Below, in pieces: positions 36,930 to 43,781 of a stretch of 64,000 nt of DNA. The DNA is from Thioalkalivibrio sp. K90mix. GTDB lineage: Bacteria; Pseudomonadota; Gammaproteobacteria; Ectothiorhodospirales; Ectothiorhodospiraceae. The notes under the pieces are model-generated. The model was not told the origin of the DNA. It did no database searches and worked only from the letters and a program-made list of their open reading frames with translations. The stretch lies in NCBI RefSeq assembly GCF_000025545.1, contig NC_013889.1, positions 861,501 to 925,500 on the forward strand, written 5' to 3'. Each line of letters starts with the position of its first letter. The first letter of the stretch is position 1. The translations under genes were made by a program, and so were the position numbers.

Positions 36930-37685
36930 GTGAGCCATACCCCTTTTCTGAAGGATTTCTACGAACTCCGGGATGGCCAGTTGGTGGTTACTCCCGAACA
37001 GGGCAGCGACTTCGCCAAGACGCTGGCGGGCGATTTCAACCCGATCCATGACGCCGACAATCGGCGCTTCTGTGTGCCGGGTGATCTGCTGTTTGCCCTG
37101 GTGCTGGATACGTTCGGCGCGAGCGCGAACATGCATTTCCGTTTCACCAGCATGGTGGGCGGGCATGTGCCGTTGATCTTCCCGGACAACCCGGGTGATG
37201 CCTTTGCCATTACGGCGGACGGCGGCAAGAGCGTGATCGAGGTCGAGCGTTCCGGCCGTGTGATCAATGATCCGGATGTGATCGAGTCGCTGATCCGCAG
37301 CTACGTCAGTTTCTCCGGGCAGAACTTCCCGCATGTGCTCGTGCCGCTGATGGAGGAGCACGGGGTGATGGTGAACCCCAAACGCCCGCTGGTGATGTAC
37401 GAGCGCATGGGGTTCCGCTTGCCGGAGCCACTGGCCGCGACGGCGGGTGTTCCCGAGCCGCGGCTCAAGGATGCGGTGATGACCGTCCATGGCAAGCGCG
37501 GGGAAATCCGCCTCGACTACGAGCTGGTGATCGACCAGGCCGTGGTGGCCGAAGGCAGCAAGCATCTGGTGCTGAGCGGGCTGCGGCCGTTTGATGCGGC
37601 GGACGTCGAACAACTGGTGGCCGACTACGAGGGCTGGAAGGCCGCCTACATCGGCGAGGTCCGCGCACGGCGGGTGGTCGGATAA
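36930..37685 (+). CDS. DUF3581 family protein
   Basis: A 251-residue cytosolic protein of the conserved gammaproteobacterial DUF3581 family, function unknown. Recognisable stretches are FLKDFYELRDGQLVVTPEQG, the DFNPIHDADNRRFCVPGDLLFA block and SYVSFSGQNFPHVLVPLMEEHGVMVNPKRPLVMYERMGF. The HD-like arrangement around FNPIHD recalls hot-dog fold dehydratases of the MaoC type, where a similar NPIH motif holds the catalytic histidine, so acyl-thioester chemistry is possible. The start is a GTG at 36930 after GGGGAGA. It is convergent with the DUF2237 gene. Confidence 0.85.
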   Translation: MSHTPFLKDFYELRDGQLVVTPEQGSDFAKTLAGDFNPIHDADNRRFCVPGDLLFALVLDTFGASANMHFRFTSMVGGHVPLIFPDNPGDAFAITADGGKSVIEVERSGRVINDPDVIESLIRSYVSFSGQNFPHVLVPLMEEHGVMVNPKRPLVMYERMGFRLPEPLAATAGVPEPRLKDAVMTVHGKRGEIRLDYELVIDQAVVAEGSKHLVLSGLRPFDAADVEQLVADYEGWKAAYIGEVRARRVVG

Positions 37686-37695
37686 AACAGACCGC

Positions 37696-38076
37696 CTAGT
37701 CGGCGGTGTCGCGCGCGTGTTCGGCCAGGATATCGCGTGGGATGATCGCCAGCGTCTCTTCGTGCGTAGCGCGCAGGAACACCCCGGGCGCACAGCCGGC
37801 CTTGTAGGCCTCCAGCCAGCGCCCGGCACAAAGGCACCAGCGGTCCCCGGCCTTCAGGCCCGGGAATCCGAATGCCGGGTTGGGTGTGCTGAGGTCGTTC
37901 CCTTTCGCGCGCGAGAACTCCAGGAATTCCTCGGTCAGTTCGGCGCAGACGGTGTGAATGCCCTGGTCGTCATGGCCGGTGGCGCAGTCACCATCGCGAT
38001 AGAAACCGGTGACGGGATCGGTGCCACAGGGTTCCAGTGGACGACCAAAGACGTTGCGGGATTCGAAGCGCTGCAT
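37696..38076 (-). CDS. DUF2237 family protein
   Basis: A 126-residue protein of the widespread DUF2237 family. Signatures are NVFGRPLEPCGTDPVTGFYRDG, HTVCAELTEEFLEFSRAKGNDLSTP, the FPGLKAGDRWCLCAGRW stretch and a tail with APGVFLRATHEETL. Several conserved cysteines (in EPCG, TVCA, WCLCA and GCAPG) suggest structural or metal roles. Function is unknown. It ends 10 bases from the convergent DUF3581 gene. Confidence 0.85.
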   Translation of the reverse strand: MQRFESRNVFGRPLEPCGTDPVTGFYRDGDCATGHDDQGIHTVCAELTEEFLEFSRAKGNDLSTPNPAFGFPGLKAGDRWCLCAGRWLEAYKAGCAPGVFLRATHEETLAIIPRDILAEHARDTAD

Positions 38077-38298
38077 CAGTCAGCATCTCCTGTCGAATGA
38101 TCTGCCCTGCAGGATATCGAAGTCGTCAGCGTACCGAGCGGTTCCTGCACGCTTGGTAAGCGATCATCCCGGATTGCATCCTCGGGGCTCTTTACACGGG
38201 TCGAAACGTGAGGTGGTCGGCAGTTTTTCGGGTGGACCGGAACGCCCCGACCTGGCAAACGGACTCACGGGCAGGAACCCACGCAAGGAGTAGGTGAC

Positions 38299-38616
38299 AT
38301 GATGTCGACGAAACGTTGGGTAATGGCGGCGGCACTGGGCGCGTTGTTTGCGGTGGGTACCGCTCAGGCACAACCAGGACCCGGTGGACCGCCGGGTGGT
38401 GCGCCCGGGGCCAGTGGCGATACGCCGGCCGGAGGCAACCCGCCGCCCGGCCATGGTGGGACGCCTCCGGGGCAGCAGCGCGGGGGTGGCAGCCCGGACC
38501 TGCCGGAGCCGCCGCGGACGTCGGGCCCGCCGAGCCCGCCCGAGCCGGGGGATGGCCCGCTGCCGGACCCGTCCGATCTCCCGGAGCCACCGACCCCGCC
38601 CACGCCCGATCTCTGA
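38299..38616 (+). CDS. Secreted proline/glycine-rich protein
   Basis: A 105-residue product with a clear signal peptide (KRWVMAAALGALFAVGTAQA-Q) and a mature part of about 80 residues made almost wholly of Pro, Gly, Asp, Glu, Ser and Thr, for example PPEPGDGPLPDPSDLPEPP. It is probably disordered and located in the periplasm or outside the cell. AAGGAG at 38284-38289 precedes the ATG at 38299 (another ATG at 38302). Low complexity makes homology impossible to judge; the signal peptide and ribosome site argue that it is a real gene. Confidence 0.6.
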   Translation: MMSTKRWVMAAALGALFAVGTAQAQPGPGGPPGGAPGASGDTPAGGNPPPGHGGTPPGQQRGGGSPDLPEPPRTSGPPSPPEPGDGPLPDPSDLPEPPTPPTPDL

Positions 38617-38625
38617 TCGGTCTCT

Positions 38626-39888
38626 CTAACGGCTTCCTGCCCGCCGTGCACGTAGCGCGGCGGGCAGGGCCGGGTTCATCAAGACCGCATAGGCCATGGT
38701 GGCGGCCACCACGCCGACCAGGGGCGGCACGACGGGCGAGTAGTATGCCGACGCCGAGCCGGCGGCGTAGGCCAGCAGCCCCGGCCAGTGAACGCTTGGG
38801 AGCCGGGTCTCGGCCAGTTGTGGATACTGCCCCCGGTGGCGCAGCCAGTAGTCGGCCATGATTACGCCGCCCAGCGGCGGGATGAAGGTCCCCAGCAGGA
38901 TCAGGAATGGCACCAGGTAGTCATACATCCCGGCCACCGCCAGTGCTGTGCCGATGGCCGCCCCGAGTACCGTCACCAGACGCCTGCGTTGCGTGCGCAG
39001 CAGATTGCAGCCGGCCACGCCGAAGTTGTAGATGGTGTTGTCCTGGGTGCTCCAGATGTTCAGCAGCAGCATCAGCAGGGTGAAGGTCACGAACCCCTGC
39101 GCCAGCATCACGTGGACGATGTCCGCCTCGTGATAGATCAGCGCGCCCAGTGCGCCGGTCAGTACCATCAGCCCATTCCCCAGTACGAAGGCCGCCAGGG
39201 TGGCGATTACCGCAATGCGCGGTGTGCGGGCGAAGCGGGTCCAGTTGGTTGCCAGCGTCGCACCGCCCACAAACGTCCCGATCACGATGGTGAGCGCGGC
39301 ACCAAAGCCCATCTCTGTTGCCGGGACCTGTCCCAGCAGACCGCCGGGGCCGCCGACCTCGCCGACGCCAATGAACAGCGTGAACAGGATAAACAGCAGC
39401 ATCACCGGAACGGCAACGCGGGAGAGCCAGTCGAGGCCGCGGTAGCCGATCATCGCGGTGATGCAGAAGGCAAAGCCGAACAGCACCATCAGCCCGACTT
39501 CCATGGCGTCCGGCAGGGCCGTGGTCTCCACCAGGATGATCGCGACGGTCGCGGTACCCCAGGCGTACCAGCCGATCTGGGTGAATGCGAGGATCACGTC
39601 GGAGAGCTTGCTGCCCCATTCGCCGAAGCAGAAGCGCCCCATCAGCACCGTGTGCAGCCCGCTTCGGCAGCCGATGTAGGCGAGGGTGGCGGCATAGGCT
39701 CCGAGCAGGAGATTGCCCAGCGCAATTACCAGCATCAGCTCGCCGAAGCTGAAGGCGGTGCCCAGCGAGCCGCCAGCCCAAAGAGTCGAGGTGAAGAAGG
39801 TGAACCCGAACAGGACCACGGTCATGGACAAGAACCCCTTGCGGGCATGATCCGGTACTTCGCTCAGGGGGTGGTCGTTGTGGTTCAC
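38626..39888 (-). CDS. codB: Cytosine/purine permease, NCS1 family (CodB-like)
   Basis: A 420-residue inner membrane transporter with about 12 helices. The NCS1 pattern is seen in SLGTAFSFGELMLVIALGN, IGCRSGLHTVLMGRFCFGEWGSK, GWYAWGTA and the LNIWSTQDNTIYNFGVAG loop, which in CodB helps form the substrate site; substrates are cytosine or related bases with H+ or Na+. No cytosine deaminase gene is adjacent, so substrate is inferred from family only. It lies 45 bases downstream of a flavodoxin-fold oxidoreductase gene on the same strand. Confidence 0.88.
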   Translation of the reverse strand: MNHNDHPLSEVPDHARKGFLSMTVVLFGFTFFTSTLWAGGSLGTAFSFGELMLVIALGNLLLGAYAATLAYIGCRSGLHTVLMGRFCFGEWGSKLSDVILAFTQIGWYAWGTATVAIILVETTALPDAMEVGLMVLFGFAFCITAMIGYRGLDWLSRVAVPVMLLFILFTLFIGVGEVGGPGGLLGQVPATEMGFGAALTIVIGTFVGGATLATNWTRFARTPRIAVIATLAAFVLGNGLMVLTGALGALIYHEADIVHVMLAQGFVTFTLLMLLLNIWSTQDNTIYNFGVAGCNLLRTQRRRLVTVLGAAIGTALAVAGMYDYLVPFLILLGTFIPPLGGVIMADYWLRHRGQYPQLAETRLPSVHWPGLLAYAAGSASAYYSPVVPPLVGVVAATMAYAVLMNPALPAALRARRAGSR

Positions 39889-39933
39889 ACGGGGCCGCCG
39901 GCTGGGAGTCCGGGGAGTGTACCGGTGCTGGGC

Positions 39934-40512
39934 CTACTTCGCTTCGGCGCCCAGGGCGCGCATCTTCTCCAGCCAGCGTGTGCGCGAGGCGTCGTCACCC
40001 CCGGATTGCCCGATCAGGGTGTGGCGCACAGGGCCCAAACCGCAGAAGCGGAAGACGTTGCGTTCCAGGCTCTTCAGACTGTGCGCGCGATAGAACCAGC
40101 GGTAGATCGGGGCCGGCATGCCCATGGTGACGACGATACGTACCGAGCGGCCCTTGAGGCGGGTATGGCGCAACTGATTCATGTCGCCGTCGCCCACAAA
40201 GGATGGCCGAAAGACCTGCTCCAGAAAGCCTTTGACCAGCGCGGGCATGTCGCCCATCCACAGGGGGTAGATCAGCATCAGGTGGTTGGCGACCTCGATC
40301 AGCTCCTGTGCTTCGAGGATCGCCGGGGGTACGGTCTCGTCCAGAAACTCGGCCTGGCTGCGCAGCAATGGGAAGTCCCGCTGGGCAATCGGGAACGTGT
40401 CCACTGCGAGACCTGCACGCTCGGCGCCCTCGCGGTAGGCGTCGGCCAGCGCATGGTCGAAGTGGCCTTCGGCCGGGTCCGGGTGGCCCTGCAGGATCAG
40501 GATGCGTGTCAT
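39934..40512 (-). CDS. NAD(P)H:quinone oxidoreductase-like flavodoxin-fold protein
   Basis: A 192-residue FMN-binding protein of the NQO/KefF-like group. MTRILILQGHPDPAEGHFDHALADAY gives the flavin phosphate loop, and HLMLIYPLWMGDMPALVKGFLEQVFRPSF is the family's central signature; VVTMGMPAPIYRWFYRAHSLKSL follows. Such enzymes perform two-electron reduction of quinones or regulate K+ efflux systems; no kef gene is nearby. The ATG at 40512 is chosen because the flavodoxin fold begins immediately; the upstream extension is not conserved-looking. Likely an operon with codB. Confidence 0.85.
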   Translation of the reverse strand: MTRILILQGHPDPAEGHFDHALADAYREGAERAGLAVDTFPIAQRDFPLLRSQAEFLDETVPPAILEAQELIEVANHLMLIYPLWMGDMPALVKGFLEQVFRPSFVGDGDMNQLRHTRLKGRSVRIVVTMGMPAPIYRWFYRAHSLKSLERNVFRFCGLGPVRHTLIGQSGGDDASRTRWLEKMRALGAEAK

Positions 40513-40684
40513 CGGCCAGCCTCCGACTGCTCGGGAACAAAGCACTTGAATACGAGCGTAGCCCATCACTGCAGCCGTCTGGTTTTACTGGCAGTAGCAG
40601 CGGCGGATCGGTGCACATCGATTCGAGTTTGCCCTACGATATTTCGGGTGCTGCAGTGCAGTGCAGTAACGGAGACGGGTTGAA

Positions 40685-41632
40685 ATGGCTTTTGATCCGG
40701 TAGTTCTGTTCTTCCTGCTCGGGGCGATTGCCGGGCTGGCCAAGTCGGACCTCAAGATCCCGATGGCGATCTACGAGGCACTGTCGATTTACCTCCTGCT
40801 GGCCATCGGCTTGCATGGTGGCGTGAAGCTGGCGGAAAGCGAGCTGGTGCCGCTCATCCTGCCTGGCCTTGCGGTGCTGATGGTCGGGGCCCTGATCCCG
40901 CTGCTGGCGTTCCCGGTGCTGCGCTGGCTGGGGCATATGCCGCGCGCGGATTCGGCCTCCATCGCCGCGCACTACGGGTCGGTCAGTGTGGTGACGTTCT
41001 CGGTGGCGGTGGCCTTTCTCGCGGCCCGAGGGATCGACTACGAGGGCCACATGGTGGTCTTCCTGGTGCTGCTGGAGATGCCGGCACTGGTGATCGGCAT
41101 CCTGCTGGCGCGCATGGGCACGAAGGGACCGGTGCAATGGGGCAAGACCATGCACGAGGTCTTTTTCGGCAAGAGCATCTTCCTGCTCGCCGGTGGGCTG
41201 GTGATCGGATTCGTGGCCGGTCCCGAACTGATGGACCCACTGGAGCCGATGTTCTTCGATCTGTTCAAGGGCGTGCTGGCCCTGTTCCTGCTGGAGATGG
41301 GGCTGGTCGCCTCGAGCCGGATCGCCGAGGTGCGCCAGTACGGGCTGTTCCTGGTAGTGTTCGCGATCGTGATGCCGGTGGTCTCGGCGATCCTCGGGAT
41401 CCTGCTGGGCTGGGGCCTGGGCATGAGCCTGGGCGGTACGCTGCTGCTGGCTACCCTGTACGCGAGTGCGTCCTACATCGCCGCACCCGCGGCCATGCGG
41501 ATCGCGGTCCCCAAGGCCAACCCCGCGCTGTCGATCGGGGCCTCGCTGGGGGTTACCTTCCCGTTCAATATTTTCCTGGGCGTCCCGCTGTATTTCTGGA
41601 TGACCCAGTGGCTCTACTCGTTGGGAGGCTAG
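40685..41632 (+). CDS. sbtA: Sodium-dependent bicarbonate transporter SbtA
   Basis: A 315-residue inner membrane protein with about ten helices, homologous to cyanobacterial SbtA (DUF897), a high-affinity Na+/HCO3- symporter. Visible family features are DPVVLFFLLGAIAGLAKSDLKIP at the start with the inverted-repeat architecture, AIGLHGGVKLA, the ADSASIAAHYGSVSVVTF substrate-site stretch in the first half and TLYASASYIAAPAAMRIAVPKANP in the second. GGAGACGGGTTGAA precedes the ATG. It lies five bases upstream of sbtB. With the carboxysome operon 14 kb away, it supplies the inorganic carbon uptake part of a CO2-concentrating mechanism. Confidence 0.92.
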   Translation: MAFDPVVLFFLLGAIAGLAKSDLKIPMAIYEALSIYLLLAIGLHGGVKLAESELVPLILPGLAVLMVGALIPLLAFPVLRWLGHMPRADSASIAAHYGSVSVVTFSVAVAFLAARGIDYEGHMVVFLVLLEMPALVIGILLARMGTKGPVQWGKTMHEVFFGKSIFLLAGGLVIGFVAGPELMDPLEPMFFDLFKGVLALFLLEMGLVASSRIAEVRQYGLFLVVFAIVMPVVSAILGILLGWGLGMSLGGTLLLATLYASASYIAAPAAMRIAVPKANPALSIGASLGVTFPFNIFLGVPLYFWMTQWLYSLGG

Positions 41633-41636
41633 GGCA

Positions 41637-41927
41637 ATGCAATCGGACGAGATGTTGCTGTTGACGGTGGTGGCCGAGGCCATCCTCGAGGACATCCTGA
41701 TCGACGAGGTTCGCCGCCAGGGCGCGGCCGGCTACACCGTGTCCGACACCCGTGGCTGGGGCAAGCATGGCAAGCGCCGGGGCAACTGGCGCCAGGGCGG
41801 GAACATCAAGCTGGAGGTGGTCGGTTCCCCGGACCTGTGCGACCGCATTGCCAGACAGTTCAAGGAGCAGTACGAGGCGGACTATGGCCTGTTGATGTTC
41901 ACCTCTCCGGTCACGCTCAAGAACTGA
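41637..41927 (+). CDS. sbtB: PII-like regulator SbtB
   Basis: A 96-residue GlnB-fold protein paired with SbtA. In cyanobacteria SbtB trimers bind adenine nucleotides including cAMP and AMP and block SbtA. The core beta-alpha-beta repeats are visible, with the T-loop region at about residues 33-55 (YTVSDTRGWGKHGKRRGNW) and IKLEVVGSPDLCDRIARQF. The C-terminal redox CxxC extension of some cyanobacterial forms is absent. The stop overlaps by 11 bases with the convergent thpR gene. Confidence 0.88.
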   Translation: MQSDEMLLLTVVAEAILEDILIDEVRRQGAAGYTVSDTRGWGKHGKRRGNWRQGGNIKLEVVGSPDLCDRIARQFKEQYEADYGLLMFTSPVTLKN

Positions 41928-42438
41928 ACCGAACCCGCGCGAGAACCTGGTAGAGGCCGGGGTTGCCATCCTGGCCGGATTCGATCAGCGCGACCTCCGC
42001 CGCGTTCCAGTGGATCGGGTGTTCGGGCCGGTCGCTTTCGGGCGGACGCGCGAAGCGGCGCAGGGTGACGTGCGGCAGGAACGGGTGATCCTCCGGCGTG
42101 ACGCCACAGGCCCGGGCGAGGTCGCGCGCCCGGGCCGCGAGCGTGTCGAGCGCGGCCGGTGTCTCGGAGGGCCCGATCCAGCTGACGCGCGCCCGCTCGA
42201 AATGCCCCAGCCGGTCCAGCGTGAGCGGGAAGGCCTCCTGCTCCAGCATGCCGATCTCCCGGGCGATGCAGTCGACCTGGGTGGCGGGGATGGTGCCGGC
42301 AAAGGCCAGGGTCAGATGCAGATGGGCCTTGGGTATGGGCCGGCCGGGGCCGCCCAGGCGTTTCGCCTCTTCATCCAGCATCTCCCGCGTGGCTTCGTCA
42401 GGCCAAAGCGCAATGAACACGCGGCGCCGGTTGCTCAA
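41917..42438 (-). CDS. thpR: RNA 2',3'-cyclic phosphodiesterase ThpR (2H family)
   Basis: A 2H phosphoesterase that opens 2',3'-cyclic phosphates and can ligate tRNA halves in vitro. Both catalytic H-x-T-x motifs are seen: HLHLTLAF in the first half and LPHVTLRRF in the second. The TTG start at 42438 has GAGGAGAG nine bases upstream and gives 173 residues beginning LSNRRRVFIALWPDE, typical for the family. An ATG at 42507 is possible but would overlap the 3' end of the sigma-54 regulator gene by 40 bases. Confidence 0.87.
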   Translation of the reverse strand: MSNRRRVFIALWPDEATREMLDEEAKRLGGPGRPIPKAHLHLTLAFAGTIPATQVDCIAREIGMLEQEAFPLTLDRLGHFERARVSWIGPSETPAALDTLAARARDLARACGVTPEDHPFLPHVTLRRFARPPESDRPEHPIHWNAAEVALIESGQDGNPGLYQVLARVRFSS

Positions 42439-42467
42439 AGCGTCTCTCCTCGAGCCGGTCAGGCGGC

Positions 42468-43781
42468 TCAGGGGCGGGGCAGGTTCTCGCGCTGGCGCCG
42501 TTCCCACAGGGTCTTGCGGCTGATACCCAGGGCACGGGCGAGCTCGGTCTCGGTCATCTGATCCTGATTCTGCTGCACGAAGCGGCGGAAGTAGTCATTG
42601 AGGCTCGATCCTTCAGGGGGCGTGTCGCCATTGCCCGCAGCCGGGGCCAGCCCCAGGTGGTCCGGTTCGATCCGGCCGTCCGGGCTCAGCACCCAGCCGC
42701 GCTCCAGGGCATTGGCCAGTTCGCGCACGTTGCCTGGCCAGTCGTGGGTCTCGAGGGATTTCTGCGCGGCTGGGGTAAGTTCGGCGGGTGGTCCGCCGTT
42801 CCCTGCCAGATCGGCGAGGAAATGCCGGGCCAGTGCCGGGATATCCTCGCGCCGCTCGCGCAGCGGCGGGATCGACAGCTCCAGTACGCGCAAGCGGTAG
42901 TACAGGTCGGCACGAAAGGCCTGCTCGCCGATCATCGCCTCCAGGTCGCGATGCGTGGCCGCCAGCAGGCGGACATCGACCTTCAGGTTTTCGTTGGCGC
43001 CCACCGGGCGGATCTCGCCGTCCTGCAGCACGCGCAGCAGCCGCGCCTGCGCGGCCGGGGCCAGTTCGCCGATCTCGTCCAGGAACAGCGTGCCGCCGTG
43101 AGCGGCCTGGATCAGGCCGGTGCGCGCCTTGACGGCGCCGGTATAGGCGCCTTGGGCATGGCCGAACAGCTCGGCCTCGACCAGACCTTCGGGGATGGTT
43201 GCGCAGTTGACCGCAATAAACGGCCCGGTTGCGCGCGAGCTGAGCCGATGCAGGGCCCGTGCCGCCAGCTCCTTGCCGGTGCCCGACTCGCCACGCAGCA
43301 GTACGGTGGACTGGGTGGTCGCGACCCGGTGGATCTGATCGCGCAGGCGCTGCATGGCCACGCTGTCGCCTATCAGGCCCAGGCCATCAGCGTCGGGATC
43401 GCGGTCGTTCCCCGCCGTTGTTGCGGCGGGGGTCCCGGCCCGCAGTGCGGCGCGAAGAGTGAGCAACAGGGCATCGTGATCGAATGGCTTGGCGATATAG
43501 TCAGCCGCGCCTTCCTTCATCGCGGTGACGGCCGATGGGACCGAGGCGTAACTGGTCATGATCACGGTGGGCGTATGACCGGCCTCGGCCAGTAGTTCGA
43601 TGCCCTCGCCGTCGGGCAGGCGCAGATCCACCAGCATCAGATCCGGCAATTCCTCCCGCAGGGCGGCACGGGCGCTGGCGAGGTCTTCGGCCAGACGTAC
43701 CTGGAAACCGTGATGCTCCAGGAACCGGCGCACGGCACGGCGGATCGGGGCTTCGTCGTCAACCAGAAGGATGCGCGTCAT
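42468..43781 (-). CDS. Sigma-54-dependent response regulator, NtrC/CbrB type
   Basis: A 437-residue response regulator: receiver domain (about 1-120) with the phosphoacceptor D52 in LMLVDLRLPDG and K in YIAKPF; AAA+ sigma-54 activator domain with Walker A GESGTGKE, the sigma-54 contact loop GAYTGA and Walker B GGTLFLDEIGEL; and a Fis-type helix-turn-helix (MTETELARALGISRKTLWERR). The start overlaps the kinase stop by four bases (ATGA at 43781-43778), so the two are one signalling pair. Targets are unknown; in pseudomonads the comparable CbrAB pair controls carbon/nitrogen use. Confidence 0.92.
   Translation of the reverse strand: MTRILLVDDEAPIRRAVRRFLEHHGFQVRLAEDLASARAALREELPDLMLVDLRLPDGEGIELLAEAGHTPTVIMTSYASVPSAVTAMKEGAADYIAKPFDHDALLLTLRAALRAGTPAATTAGNDRDPDADGLGLIGDSVAMQRLRDQIHRVATTQSTVLLRGESGTGKELAARALHRLSSRATGPFIAVNCATIPEGLVEAELFGHAQGAYTGAVKARTGLIQAAHGGTLFLDEIGELAPAAQARLLRVLQDGEIRPVGANENLKVDVRLLAATHRDLEAMIGEQAFRADLYYRLRVLELSIPPLRERREDIPALARHFLADLAGNGGPPAELTPAAQKSLETHDWPGNVRELANALERGWVLSPDGRIEPDHLGLAPAAGNGDTPPEGSSLNDYFRRFVQQNQDQMTETELARALGISRKTLWERRQRENLPRP

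Noticed and set aside
38788-40683. 631-codon plus-strand frame opposite codB and the flavodoxin-fold gene
   Set aside because: It covers two convincing minus-strand genes; the translation is glutamine/histidine-rich and unlike any family.
42439-42507. ATG start of thpR at 42507
   Set aside because: It overlaps the sigma-54 regulator gene by 40 bases and lacks a ribosome site as good as the one before the TTG at 42438; it is not fully excluded.
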